Below, one piece after another: positions 48,200-56,814 of a DNA stretch of 64,000 bases; position 1 is the stretch's first letter; each line of letters opens with the position of its first letter. This DNA is from Agaribacter marinus (GTDB lineage Bacteria > Pseudomonadota > Gammaproteobacteria > Enterobacterales > Alteromonadaceae): the NCBI RefSeq assembly GCF_030160655.1, contig NZ_BSOT01000006.1, positions 248,001 to 312,000 of the forward strand, read 5' to 3'. The translations under genes were made by a program, and so were the position numbers. Under the pieces are notes generated by a model that saw nothing but the letters and a program-made list of their open reading frames with translations, was not told where the DNA came from and did no database searches.

Positions 48200-48937
48200 G
48201 TGACCAAAAACAACAATAGTAAAGCGCTCATCGAAGCTCGCGACCTCTGTGTCGATATTAAAGATGCTACCATTTTAAAAAATCTAAATTTCAAGGTTGC
48301 CGCAGGTGAGATATATGCGCTGCTTGGTGGCAACGGCGCGGGTAAATCTACAACCTTAAAAACATTTTTAGGATTTAATAAACCTGTTAGCGGAAATGCC
48401 GTTATCGATGGGCAAGAAGTCACGTCCGCGCTTGATTCGGTGCGCAGTAAAACCGCTTATTTGCCTGAATCTGCGACCTTGTATCCACATTTAACGGCAC
48501 GCGAAAATGTCAGCTATTTTTTATCGCTCGCTGACATTAAAAAAACAGACGCTGAAATTGACACTGCGTTTGAAAAAGTTGCGTTGCAAGCTAATGCGCG
48601 TGAACGGCAACTTCAAACCTATTCAAAGGGGATGCGACAAAAAACCGCAATTGCCTTGGCCTTACTGCGCGAGGCACCAATATTTTTCTTGGATGAACCA
48701 ACATCTGGTTTAGATCCCGTGGCGATTGACGAATTTAACCAGCTTGTCAGCGATTTAGCTGCAAACGGTGCGACAATCTTGATGGTAACGCACGATGTAT
48801 ACGGCGCGTGTCAGGTGGCCGATCGCATTGGCTTACTTCGCGATGGTGAACTAGTGGGTGAATACGAGGCACCTGAAGGCGGTCGTATTGACACCGAACA
48901 AGTGCATATTGCATTTGCACAAAGGCAAACCGCATGA
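48200..48937 (+). CDS. ABC transporter ATPase, ABC-2 type (probable zinc-linked system)
   Basis: The 245-residue ATPase has Walker A LLGGNGAGKSTT, the signature YSKGMRQKTAIALAL, Walker B IFFLDEPTSGLDP and the H-loop VTHD. The GTG at 48200 (VTKNNNSKAL) is preferred as start because AAGG lies 7 nt upstream and the alternative GTG at 48161 falls inside the operator. It is followed by two membrane proteins with ATGA overlaps, so three genes form one operon. The ATPase type is that of ABC-2 exporters, yet the operators look zinc-responsive. It may be related to the ABC part of the Caulobacter Zur regulon (znuGHI), recalled from the literature. Confidence 0.9.
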   Translation: MTKNNNSKALIEARDLCVDIKDATILKNLNFKVAAGEIYALLGGNGAGKSTTLKTFLGFNKPVSGNAVIDGQEVTSALDSVRSKTAYLPESATLYPHLTARENVSYFLSLADIKKTDAEIDTAFEKVALQANARERQLQTYSKGMRQKTAIALALLREAPIFFLDEPTSGLDPVAIDEFNQLVSDLAANGATILMVTHDVYGACQVADRIGLLRDGELVGEYEAPEGGRIDTEQVHIAFAQRQTA

Positions 48938-50385
48938 GCGTTGGCATGACTACTAATGCGGTGTTTAGTGTCGCAAAAGATGAATGGCGTTATTGGGTGC
49001 GTTCCAAAATAGCGGTGTCTGTGTTGATCATTGGTTTGCTGCTAACAATATCATCGGTCATTGTCACGTTAGCAAATATGCATGAACTTAGCCATCAACG
49101 GTCCTCTATGCAAAATAACGCTGAAGAAACCTTTGTCGACCAACCCGATAGGCATCCGCATCGCATGGTGCACTATGGACATTATGCTTTTAGAGTACCT
49201 TCGCCTTTGAGTATTCTTGACCCAGGGGTTGACGCGTACACCGGTAATTCTATCTTTTTAGAGGGGCATCGCCAAAATAGCGCGATGTTTGCTGACCAAA
49301 AGCAAGGCACTGGCCTAACTAGTTTAGGTAGCTTATCACCTGCTTTCGTTGTGCAAGTACTTGCCCCACTATTATTGATATTGATTGCTTATAGCTCGAT
49401 GAGCCGAGAAAAAGAATCTCAAACGCTGTCGTTTATTCTTTCACAAGGTACGTCAATTTATGCGCTTATACTAGGCAAAGGTTTGGCTTTGCTGTCGGTG
49501 GTCGGGCTCATATTAGTACCTTTAGCCATTGCTGGCATGTATGCCGTTACTCAAGGCGAAAGCGGTATTGTAGTAGTAGGTTTTTTATTGGCTTACTTTT
49601 TTTACTTGCTAGTTTGGGCACTTATTGTGTTGTTGTTTTCTAGTCTGTTTTCGAAAAACAGTGAGAGCTTTACAGCGCTTGCTTTTGTTTGGATTTTGCT
49701 ATGTATTGCTATGCCGCGAATAGCAAGCACAACTGCTGCAACGGTATCACCTTCATCCGGGAAGTTAGAAACCGACTTTGCGGTTTTAGCAGAGCTACGC
49801 ACACTCGGCGATGGTCATAATGCTAACGATCCTGCATTTGCAAAGTTAAAGGCATCGCTGCTAGAAAAATACAATGTCGACAAAGTAGAAGACTTGCCTG
49901 TCAATTTCCGAGGTATGGTGGCTAGTGCTTCTGAAGAAGAGTTAACCCATGTATTGAATCGCTTTGCAGAGCAAAGTATGCAAGACGAATTGGCGCAAAC
50001 GCAGATTTCCCGTTATTTTGGGTGGTTGTCGCCAATGGTGGCGATTCGTTCTTTGTCAATGATCAGCGCAGGGTCTAGTATTGAAACCCATCACCGTTTT
50101 TTGCGAGAGGCTGAGGAGCTACGTTATAGCTTCGTGCAATCGTTAAATAAAGTTCACGTTGAACAGTTGAGCTACATCGATGATATTAATCGGAGTAAAG
50201 GCGAGGAAGCGTGGAAAAAGGCTCGAGTAAGTGCCGATAACTGGCAGATGATCCAAGATTTTACGTTTGAGACAGATGCTGCAGAAACACGTTTAAATAG
50301 AAGCATTCCGAGCTTTTTACAACTAGCGCTATGGCTAGGTATTTTAGCATTTGGTATCCGCTTGGCAGGGAGGCAGTCATTATGA
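48934..50385 (+). CDS. ABC-2 type permease with DUF3526-like region (first of two)
   Basis: The 483-residue membrane protein has an N-terminal helix (about 24-45) and a large extracytoplasmic loop (about 45-145, with YGHYAFRVPSPLSILDPGV). Four or five helices (about 147-275), another large soluble loop (275-450) and a final helix near the C-terminus follow. This pattern fits the DUF3526/ABC-2 permeases found in pairs beside an ABC-2 ATPase. It starts inside the last codons of the ATPase gene (ATGA overlap), so it is translationally coupled. Both large loops would face the periplasm, which suggests interaction with a partner or substrate there. Confidence 0.82.
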   Translation: MSVGMTTNAVFSVAKDEWRYWVRSKIAVSVLIIGLLLTISSVIVTLANMHELSHQRSSMQNNAEETFVDQPDRHPHRMVHYGHYAFRVPSPLSILDPGVDAYTGNSIFLEGHRQNSAMFADQKQGTGLTSLGSLSPAFVVQVLAPLLLILIAYSSMSREKESQTLSFILSQGTSIYALILGKGLALLSVVGLILVPLAIAGMYAVTQGESGIVVVGFLLAYFFYLLVWALIVLLFSSLFSKNSESFTALAFVWILLCIAMPRIASTTAATVSPSSGKLETDFAVLAELRTLGDGHNANDPAFAKLKASLLEKYNVDKVEDLPVNFRGMVASASEEELTHVLNRFAEQSMQDELAQTQISRYFGWLSPMVAIRSLSMISAGSSIETHHRFLREAEELRYSFVQSLNKVHVEQLSYIDDINRSKGEEAWKKARVSADNWQMIQDFTFETDAAETRLNRSIPSFLQLALWLGILAFGIRLAGRQSL

Positions 50386-51635
50386 TGTATAGTATTGCTC
50401 AGATAAAGCGCGAGTGGCAGTTTATGCTGTCTCAACGATATGTATTGGCACTATTACTTTGTGGGCTGCTTGTGTCAGTTTTTTCTGTGGTAACTGGCAT
50501 TAGCGAAGTCAATCAGCAACGCGCAACTATTGAGCGGCTTAAAGCTGCAGACGAAATCGACAGAGCAGAAGCACAAGAAAAATATGACGATCCAGGTTCA
50601 TTGGCTTATTACACCTTTCATTTAACGTATGCTTCGCCCTCAAATTTAGCCTTTGCAGCCCTTGGTGAACGAGATATCTATCCTTGGAAGCATCGTGTTC
50701 GCATGCTTGCTTTGGAGGGGCAAATTTACGAAAGCGACGCGCAAAACCCTGAACTAGCGCAAATCGGTAAAATTGACTTTGTATTTGTGATAAGCGCACT
50801 GTCCCCATTAATTATTATTCTGCTTTTTCATGATTTAGTGGCGAGTGAACGTAATAACGGACGTTATGATTTTATTGTAAGTACTGCTAAATCGTCTTTT
50901 GCGCTCTGGGGAGCTCGTTCTGCGGTGCGTTTTATCTCGCTTTATGTTTGTTTTATGTTGCCGTTTGTAGTTGGTGCGGTGATAAGTGATACCGCGTTTA
51001 TTGATGTTCTATTGGTAAGCTTTATGTGCTTTGCATATTTTATATTTTGGACATTGCTTAGTCTGTGGTTTGGGCGACATTCCAGTAGTGCACCCAAAAT
51101 TGCCTCAAGCCTTATTGGTATATGGGTGTTGTTTGCATTTGTATTACCTATTTTGGGTGATATCGCCATCAACAAACATATTGAATCCCCGGATGGCGGT
51201 GACATTCTGTTGGTGCAACGAGAGGCGGTAAATGACGCATGGGATCTATCCATTGACACAACAATGGCATCTTTTCTAGCTGAACACCCAGAGTACGACT
51301 ATTACGAGGAGCTGCAGTCTGGAGGTTTCAATTGGTGGTGGTACTATGCCTTTCAGCAAGTAGGTGATCAAACGGCAGGGTCGTTGTCGGTACAATACAG
51401 GCATGCATCAGTGGCGAAATACGAGAGTGCGAAGTATGTGTCGTGGTTATCGCCACCTCTGCTCTTGCAACGCAGTATGACACGTATCGCTGACACAGAT
51501 GCGAAAGCGGCGTTTGAGTATGAAAATCAAATTCGCGAGTTTCACAAGGCGCTTCGCATGTTTTATTACCCGGAGTTATTCTCGTCAGACACCTTTGATA
51601 AAAACAAGCTAGAATCCATGCCTCAATTCAAATAG
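50382..51635 (+). CDS. ABC-2 type permease with DUF3526-like region (second of two)
   Basis: The ATG at 50382 (MMYSIAQIKREWQFML) overlaps the previous stop (ATGA) and has a GGGAGG site upstream, so it is used rather than the longer frame from 50331. The 417 residues have the same plan as the first permease: an N-terminal helix, a large periplasmic loop with YYTFHLTYASPSNLAFAALG, and several helices (about 140-265). A soluble loop and a C-terminal region without a clear final helix complete it. The two permeases are distant paralogues forming a heterodimeric transporter with the ATPase. Confidence 0.82.
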   Translation: MMYSIAQIKREWQFMLSQRYVLALLLCGLLVSVFSVVTGISEVNQQRATIERLKAADEIDRAEAQEKYDDPGSLAYYTFHLTYASPSNLAFAALGERDIYPWKHRVRMLALEGQIYESDAQNPELAQIGKIDFVFVISALSPLIIILLFHDLVASERNNGRYDFIVSTAKSSFALWGARSAVRFISLYVCFMLPFVVGAVISDTAFIDVLLVSFMCFAYFIFWTLLSLWFGRHSSSAPKIASSLIGIWVLFAFVLPILGDIAINKHIESPDGGDILLVQREAVNDAWDLSIDTTMASFLAEHPEYDYYEELQSGGFNWWWYYAFQQVGDQTAGSLSVQYRHASVAKYESAKYVSWLSPPLLLQRSMTRIADTDAKAAFEYENQIREFHKALRMFYYPELFSSDTFDKNKLESMPQFK

Positions 51636-51703
51636 AGTTCACGAAGCACAATTACCGTGAACGATGAGTTACGTAATTGTATAGATAATTTGTATAGGTA
51701 ATT

Positions 51704-51736
51704 AAAAGCCCTTAATTGAGAAGATTAAGGGCTTCT
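51704..51736. terminator. Bidirectional terminator between the ABC operon and TonB receptor gene
   Basis: An 11-bp perfect stem AAGCCCTTAAT (51706-51716) / ATTAAGGGCTT (51724-51734) with a 7-nt loop has an A-rich left flank and a T-rich right flank. It can serve both converging transcripts. Confidence 0.88.
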
Positions 51737-51746
51737 TTAGTGGAGT

Positions 51747-53945
51747 TTAGAACTTGTAAGAGACGGTAATACGAGCGCTTCTTGGTGTACCAGGCTCTAC
51801 CCAAACATTGGCATAAGAGTTGGTATAAAATGTTTTATCAAACAGATTTTCTACATCAAGCCTGAGCACTACGTTATTGCCAAAGTCAGCTTCAGTAAAC
51901 ACGCTGGTGGTTGTATAACTAGGTAAATTGAAGTCAGAACCAACCCAGCCATTTCGTTCGCCAACATATAGCAATCCGCCACCCACTCTTAACTGTGTGC
52001 TTGCGACATCGTAAACCTTAGCAGCTTGTATGCTTGCTTGATGTTCTGGCGTATTAATGAGTGGGTCCCCAGCATTAATAGTGAAGCCGAAACCATCAAC
52101 ATCAGCAAAGGTACTCAAAAACTCTGCATCCGTATATGCGTAAGAAAACCAAATGCTGGTACTATTTTCGAACTCGATATTGGCATCTACCTCTAGCCCT
52201 GTGCTTTCAGCTTCACCTGCGGCAATTGAGAAAAACCCAACTGCGGTAGCTTCAGGTCTGTCGTCGTTAACCAAAAAATTACTTTGTTTTACTTGGAATA
52301 AAGTAACATTCAGTAGACCTTCAGCTGATTCAAATACAGAATCAAGCGAAATTTTAACGCCAACTTCGGTAGATTCAGTTATGTTAGGAGCAAATTGATT
52401 ACCAGCGAAATCTTGCCCTGTTTGTTGGCGATACCCTTCTCCATATGAGGCAAATAAGCTTGTGCCTTCACTCAAGGAATACACCGCGCCTACTTGAGGG
52501 GAAACGCGACTATCGTCAGTTGTGACTGTATCAGCAGGAGAAGCCAAAAAGTTTGTGAGGTCTTGCTCAAAATCATCATAGCGTAAGCCGAGTCTTACTT
52601 GCAGGTTTTCGCCTAGCTCTAGTTGGTCTTGTACATAAATACCATAGCCCGTTAGCTCTTCGTTTCTATTAGTGTTCGCGCCTGGGTCAGGATTAAGATT
52701 AACTCCGTAAACCGGGTTATTGATGTTAAGTAGCAGGTGCGTACTGATATCATCAGGCGTCAATGCTGCTAAATCACCATTGAATCTGGAACGATAACGG
52801 TCAATAACCAGTGTGTTATCGAATTTGTCGTAGTCAGCACCGATGATCAAACGATGCTTAATGCTTCCAGTTGAGATGCTGCCTGATAGTTCACCACGGA
52901 GTACTAAGTAATCTGATTCAAAATCTCGTGACCGGAAAAATCGCGATATTGTTTCGCCATCTCTAAAGTACGTTTGACGTGAACCAAATTGCGGTTCAAA
53001 TGCATCACCTTCTAAACTTGTTTCTCGATACCCTAATCCACCAAGAAAGCTCCACTCGTCATTGAAATCATGTTGTACTTCGAGTTGATGCCCAAGCACT
53101 TCAGTTTCGATTGGCACAGCTTCACCAACAAACACATCGCGAGGTGAAAAACCAAATTCATCTGAATACACCACACCACGGTCGAATGGCAATTCTTGAC
53201 TCGTATATTCGAGTTCATAGGTCAAATTGGTTTGGTCAGATATGCTCCATTTGAGCGAGGGATAAAAACCTTGTTTTTGGGTTTCTACCTCAGGCCTAAA
53301 ACTCTCTGCATCCTCATAAAATCCGACGAGACGCAAGCCAATGTCTTCATTTTTATCGAGTATTGCTTGATAATCGCCTTCAACACGCAATTGACTCCAG
53401 CTACCTAGGCTTGCTTTAACATACCCACCTTTTTCATAGGTGGGACGTTTTGTGGTTAGGTTCACTGTACCACCTGGCTCTCCGCGCCCAAACAATGCTG
53501 AGCGTGGGCCTTTAAGTACTTCAACTGATGCTATTCCAACCAAATCACGCGGACCACCAAAGCCTCTACCAGCGTTAAACCCATTCACAAGGAATCCACT
53601 GGGTAAGTTAATATCCCCAGAAAAGCCTCTTATAGAAAACGCATTCCAGAGGCCACCAAAATTGTTTTGACGAGAGACAGAAGCTGATAAGTCGAGCGCA
53701 TCATCTAAGCTCAAGACTCCGGCATCACTAAGCGTTTGAAGGTCGATGACTTGATTGGCCGCCGGCGTTTCAAGTGGCGCAAAATTACCCGTGTAGGCTC
53801 GACGCTCACCGAGTACTTCGAATACTTCTACGTCTTGGTTCGCATTATTGTCTGAAGGTGAATTGGGTGTGTTTGCAAAAGCGAGAGAAGCGGTTGCCGA
53901 CATCGCTACGGCGAGTGCCGCGCGTTTGAAATTGTGTTTGTCCAT
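51747..53945 (-). CDS. TonB-dependent outer-membrane receptor (siderophore/metallophore type)
   Basis: The 732-residue protein has a signal peptide (about 1-24), a TonB-box-like segment (QDVEVFEVLGER) and a plug domain with SIRGFSGDINLPSGFLVNG and VEVLKGPRSALFGRGEPGG. A 22-strand barrel follows, ending in the aromatic-terminated motif RSARITVSYKF. The plug style is that of siderophore receptors. It faces the ABC-2 operon and shares its Zur-like operator, so it probably imports zinc or a zinc-binding metallophore. It resembles the znuK-type receptor described for the Caulobacter Zur regulon, from memory. Iron-siderophore uptake is the alternative. Confidence 0.9.
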   Translation of the reverse strand: MDKHNFKRAALAVAMSATASLAFANTPNSPSDNNANQDVEVFEVLGERRAYTGNFAPLETPAANQVIDLQTLSDAGVLSLDDALDLSASVSRQNNFGGLWNAFSIRGFSGDINLPSGFLVNGFNAGRGFGGPRDLVGIASVEVLKGPRSALFGRGEPGGTVNLTTKRPTYEKGGYVKASLGSWSQLRVEGDYQAILDKNEDIGLRLVGFYEDAESFRPEVETQKQGFYPSLKWSISDQTNLTYELEYTSQELPFDRGVVYSDEFGFSPRDVFVGEAVPIETEVLGHQLEVQHDFNDEWSFLGGLGYRETSLEGDAFEPQFGSRQTYFRDGETISRFFRSRDFESDYLVLRGELSGSISTGSIKHRLIIGADYDKFDNTLVIDRYRSRFNGDLAALTPDDISTHLLLNINNPVYGVNLNPDPGANTNRNEELTGYGIYVQDQLELGENLQVRLGLRYDDFEQDLTNFLASPADTVTTDDSRVSPQVGAVYSLSEGTSLFASYGEGYRQQTGQDFAGNQFAPNITESTEVGVKISLDSVFESAEGLLNVTLFQVKQSNFLVNDDRPEATAVGFFSIAAGEAESTGLEVDANIEFENSTSIWFSYAYTDAEFLSTFADVDGFGFTINAGDPLINTPEHQASIQAAKVYDVASTQLRVGGGLLYVGERNGWVGSDFNLPSYTTTSVFTEADFGNNVVLRLDVENLFDKTFYTNSYANVWVEPGTPRSARITVSYKF

Positions 53946-53974
53946 GGTAGATTTACGTCTTAAAATTATGTGAA

Positions 53975-53989
53975 TGTTATATTATCACA
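53975..53989 (-). promoter_or_regulatory. Zur-like operator of the TonB receptor gene
   Basis: TGTTATATTATCACA is a near-palindrome (TGT-N-ATA-T-TAT-N-ACA) 30 bp upstream of the receptor start. It differs from the ABC operon site (TGTTATATTATTACA form) at one position and matches the known Zur core closely. Confidence 0.7.
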
Positions 53990-54122
53990 TGTATATTTGT
54001 TAGCAATGTTGGCATGGTTTTTAATATGAATATTAATGGCTTATGCAGTAAGTAGTCCTGAGCTTAAGCCTGTAAAAACTTTAGTTGAATAAATTGGGGA
54101 AGTACTTGCATGCTCTCTCGCA

Positions 54123-54989
54123 TCATTGGTTTAAACCAACAAAACTGGCAATACCATACTGATTTACGGTGTCTAGTATTTTAGGACTCGCATTCGTGCG
54201 TTGGAAAATAATGAGTTTACGGTTATAGAAATCATATTTTTTCATGATGTCTAAATAGTGTTTGTCAAATAACTCATAAAAAGATCTATCCTCAATCGCC
54301 ATTTTAAGTCCTTTTTCTAAGCGTTCTTTTAAGCGAGGCGTGGTTTTGCTGACAAACATAAAGGCGGCGTAAGGGTATACAAATGCAACATGCTTTTCAG
54401 CGACAACGCCTTTTGGTGCGTATTTTATAGCTTCTGGCTCAATTTCATTTAAGCTTCGTAAAAAACAATCAAATCGCCTGCGTTTTAGCATTTCAAAAAG
54501 AAGCTCATAAGTAGATGAATGCACGGTACGAAGCCCATTCAATTCATATATTCGTCGGTCAGGCCAATGTGTTCCAGCGCCAATTAACAAGTTCTTTTGG
54601 TTAAAATCTTTTACCGTATCAATGCCTGAGAATCCAGGGTTGTCGTCAGTGATTAGGCAGATTTTAAACCCCAATAAGCCCCGATCAATTGGAATATATA
54701 TCGTTAAGTGTTGCGCTTCTCTATCTTCGCTACTACCAGCTATTGCTAGGTTTAATGTTTTGCCCCGAATAAGGTCTGAAAATGCCCTACCTTGCTCCAT
54801 GTTGACTGACGGAAGGATTTCGTATTCACCGTACTCGGCTTTTGTTTTTTGAGCTGCAAGTATGACAAAGTCTCTAAAGGCAGGGCGTTCATAATTGCGT
54901 TGCCATAAGATAATTTGATCTTTTGCATAAACTGTGGAGAAATATGAGGTTAACAGAAGCGTGCTGATGGCAGCGACTAACAACTTCAT
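54123..54989 (-). CDS. Periplasmic solute-binding-fold protein (SBP_bac_3-like)
   Basis: The 288-residue protein has a signal peptide (about 1-22, FSTVYAKD) and a fold like the small amino-acid-type periplasmic binding proteins: FRDFVILAAQKTKAEYGEYE near the start and a closing SFYELFDKHYLD segment. Unlike true transporter subunits, it has no permease or ATPase next to it. Alteromonadales carry many such solitary proteins of unknown ligand. It lies upstream of the TonB receptor gene in the same direction, with a Zur-like site between them, and is divergent from the NRAMP gene. Confidence 0.72.
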   Translation of the reverse strand: MKLLVAAISTLLLTSYFSTVYAKDQIILWQRNYERPAFRDFVILAAQKTKAEYGEYEILPSVNMEQGRAFSDLIRGKTLNLAIAGSSEDREAQHLTIYIPIDRGLLGFKICLITDDNPGFSGIDTVKDFNQKNLLIGAGTHWPDRRIYELNGLRTVHSSTYELLFEMLKRRRFDCFLRSLNEIEPEAIKYAPKGVVAEKHVAFVYPYAAFMFVSKTTPRLKERLEKGLKMAIEDRSFYELFDKHYLDIMKKYDFYNRKLIIFQRTNASPKILDTVNQYGIASFVGLNQ

Positions 54990-55086
54990 TGATTAACCTT
55001 AGCGTAGATATGGATTTCTAATCAGAGAATATACGATGTACAATTTCTAATCAAATTAGTGATGCTTTTAGGCTATTGACGCTGTA

Positions 55087-55102
55087 AACACTTGAAAGTG
55101 TT
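55087..55102. promoter_or_regulatory. 16-bp perfect palindrome upstream of the NRAMP gene
   Basis: AACACTT-GA-AAGTGTT lies about 40 bp before the NRAMP start. Its position suits a repressor or activator operator. I cannot assign the regulator, and it does not match the Zur or Fur consensus. Confidence 0.4.
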
Positions 55103-55142
55103 AGCGCCCCCCAGTATTAGCTAACAATCATATGAGGTATGC

Positions 55143-56360
55143 ATGATCAACAAGTTACGCAATTTAGGCCCAGGCATTATTGTTGCTGCTGCGTTTATCG
55201 GCCCTGGCACTGTTACAACCTCTACTATTGCGGGGGCAAATTTTGGCTACACCTTGTTGTGGGCGTTGGTGTTAGCTACTGCTGCGACAATGGTACTTCA
55301 AGAAATGTCAGCTCGACTTGGTACTGTGGCGCAACAAGGTCTTGGCGAGGCACTTGCTAAAGAATTTCAATCTTCTCCATTTAAGTGGCCAATGTTTGTG
55401 CTCGTGGGCATCGCAATTTTTGTCGGAAATGCTGCATACGAAGGTGGTAACCTGACGGGAGCAGCACTGGGTGCTCAAGCGATATTTGATAGCTCGGATG
55501 GGAGCTTCAAGGGCATCGTTCTTGGCTTGGCGATTACCTCGATTATCATACTCACTATAGGGAACTACAAGCAAATTGAAAAAGTGCTAATAGCTTTGGT
55601 TTGCCTCATGGGCATTGCGTTTATTGTCACTTTTTTTGTTGTGCAACCCGCGTTGTTAAGTGTATTTAGTGGCATGTTTGTCCCACATATGCCCAAAGGC
55701 AGTTTGCTAACAATCATGGCACTTATTGGTACAACCGTCGTGCCTTACAACCTCTTTTTACATGCGTCTGCGGCAAAACAAAAATACAAGGGAGAGGCTC
55801 AATTAAAAGCTGCTCGTATTGACACGATGCTATCGATTAGCTTAGGCGGGCTTGTGGCTATATTTATTGTTTCTACCGCGGCTGCCAGTATGTTTGCGGC
55901 AGGACTCAAAGTAAATAACGCGACAGATATGGCAATTCAGCTTGAGCCACTATTTGGTGAATATTCGCAATGGTTAATTGGTTTTGGCTTATTGGCCGCG
56001 GGTTTAAGTAGTGCAATTACCGCTCCACTTGCCACGGGGTTTGCTATTTCAGGGTTATTGCAGCTTGCACCAGAGAAGAAACAAATGATTGCTAAGTATA
56101 CTAGTTTATTGGTTGCAGTGGTTGGTACTTTGATTGCGGTTATTGGCATAAAACCCATTACCGTCATTTTGCTTGCGCAATTTGCCAATGGGTTATTACT
56201 ACCAATCATTGCCGGATTTTTACTTTATGTTATGAATAAAAAGGCGGTACTTGGTCGCTACACGAATACCATTGTATCAAATGTAATGGGGTTTGCCGTA
56301 ATGCTATTTACCGCGGTTCTTGGTGCAAGACTCATTGGGTTGTCCGTTGGCGTATTTTGA
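55143..56360 (+). CDS. Divergent NRAMP-family metal transporter
   Basis: The 405-residue protein has about eleven hydrophobic helices and NRAMP-family structure (LGPGIIVAAAFIGPGTVTTST at the first helix, VPYNLFLHASAA at the sixth). In canonical NRAMPs the first unwound helix carries DPGN, whose aspartate and asparagine ligate the metal, and the sixth carries MPH. Here they are GPGT and VPY, so the key metal ligands and the selective methionine are replaced. Relatives with altered sites transport other ions such as Mg2+ or Al3+, or are uncharacterised. Manganese import should not be assumed. It is probably monocistronic, divergent from the binding-fold gene. Confidence 0.85.
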   Translation: MINKLRNLGPGIIVAAAFIGPGTVTTSTIAGANFGYTLLWALVLATAATMVLQEMSARLGTVAQQGLGEALAKEFQSSPFKWPMFVLVGIAIFVGNAAYEGGNLTGAALGAQAIFDSSDGSFKGIVLGLAITSIIILTIGNYKQIEKVLIALVCLMGIAFIVTFFVVQPALLSVFSGMFVPHMPKGSLLTIMALIGTTVVPYNLFLHASAAKQKYKGEAQLKAARIDTMLSISLGGLVAIFIVSTAAASMFAAGLKVNNATDMAIQLEPLFGEYSQWLIGFGLLAAGLSSAITAPLATGFAISGLLQLAPEKKQMIAKYTSLLVAVVGTLIAVIGIKPITVILLAQFANGLLLPIIAGFLLYVMNKKAVLGRYTNTIVSNVMGFAVMLFTAVLGARLIGLSVGVF

Positions 56361-56376
56361 GTCACGCTTTAACGAA

Positions 56377-56715
56377 TCATCTGCCGTGATATTCATCAAT
56401 CAAGTTAGCCAATAATTCTTGGAATTGTTCTTCAAATGTATCTAGGTCTTGCCCAAAAATTTGTAAATATTTTTCGGCTTTATCATGGTCTAAGCGTTTG
56501 CTTTTTGTCTTATACTCAGTTTCTGGAAGGGATTTGTCGTAGCGAGGTGTGACTTTCCAGCGAACGAAATCAGAATGTAAAACAGTCACTTTATTTTTTG
56601 CAAACGTACAGAAAGCTTCAATATGCTCCATACCGTCAGGCCCTAAACACCCTGGTTCAAGTCGAAACAACACACTTAGCTTTTTGTAGAGTGGTAAAGG
56701 CAAATCTTGAGTCAT
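56377..56715 (-). CDS. Conserved uncharacterised protein, 112 residues
   Basis: I do not know its function. The 112-residue soluble, charged protein has the segments LFRLEPGCLGPDGMEHIEAF and VRWKVTPRYDKSLPE, and I recall similar small proteins in other gammaproteobacteria. No signal peptide or membrane segment is visible. It is convergent with the NRAMP gene (16 bp between stops) and about 100 bp downstream of the LysR gene stop in the same direction. Confidence 0.6.
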   Translation of the reverse strand: MTQDLPLPLYKKLSVLFRLEPGCLGPDGMEHIEAFCTFAKNKVTVLHSDFVRWKVTPRYDKSLPETEYKTKSKRLDHDKAEKYLQIFGQDLDTFEEQFQELLANLIDEYHGR

Positions 56716-56814
56716 TATAGGTAAGGTCTCTGAGTTTGGCTTATCACATACTGCGTGAAAAAACGGGCATCTAATTCTAGCGGGTTACAGTGAACAAAAG
56801 CAATGCTTACCTAC

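Noticed and set aside
51747-53945. Fur-regulated iron siderophore receptor
   Set aside because: No Fur-box-like GATAAT repeats were seen upstream, whereas the Zur-like site is clear; iron remains possible as a secondary interpretation.
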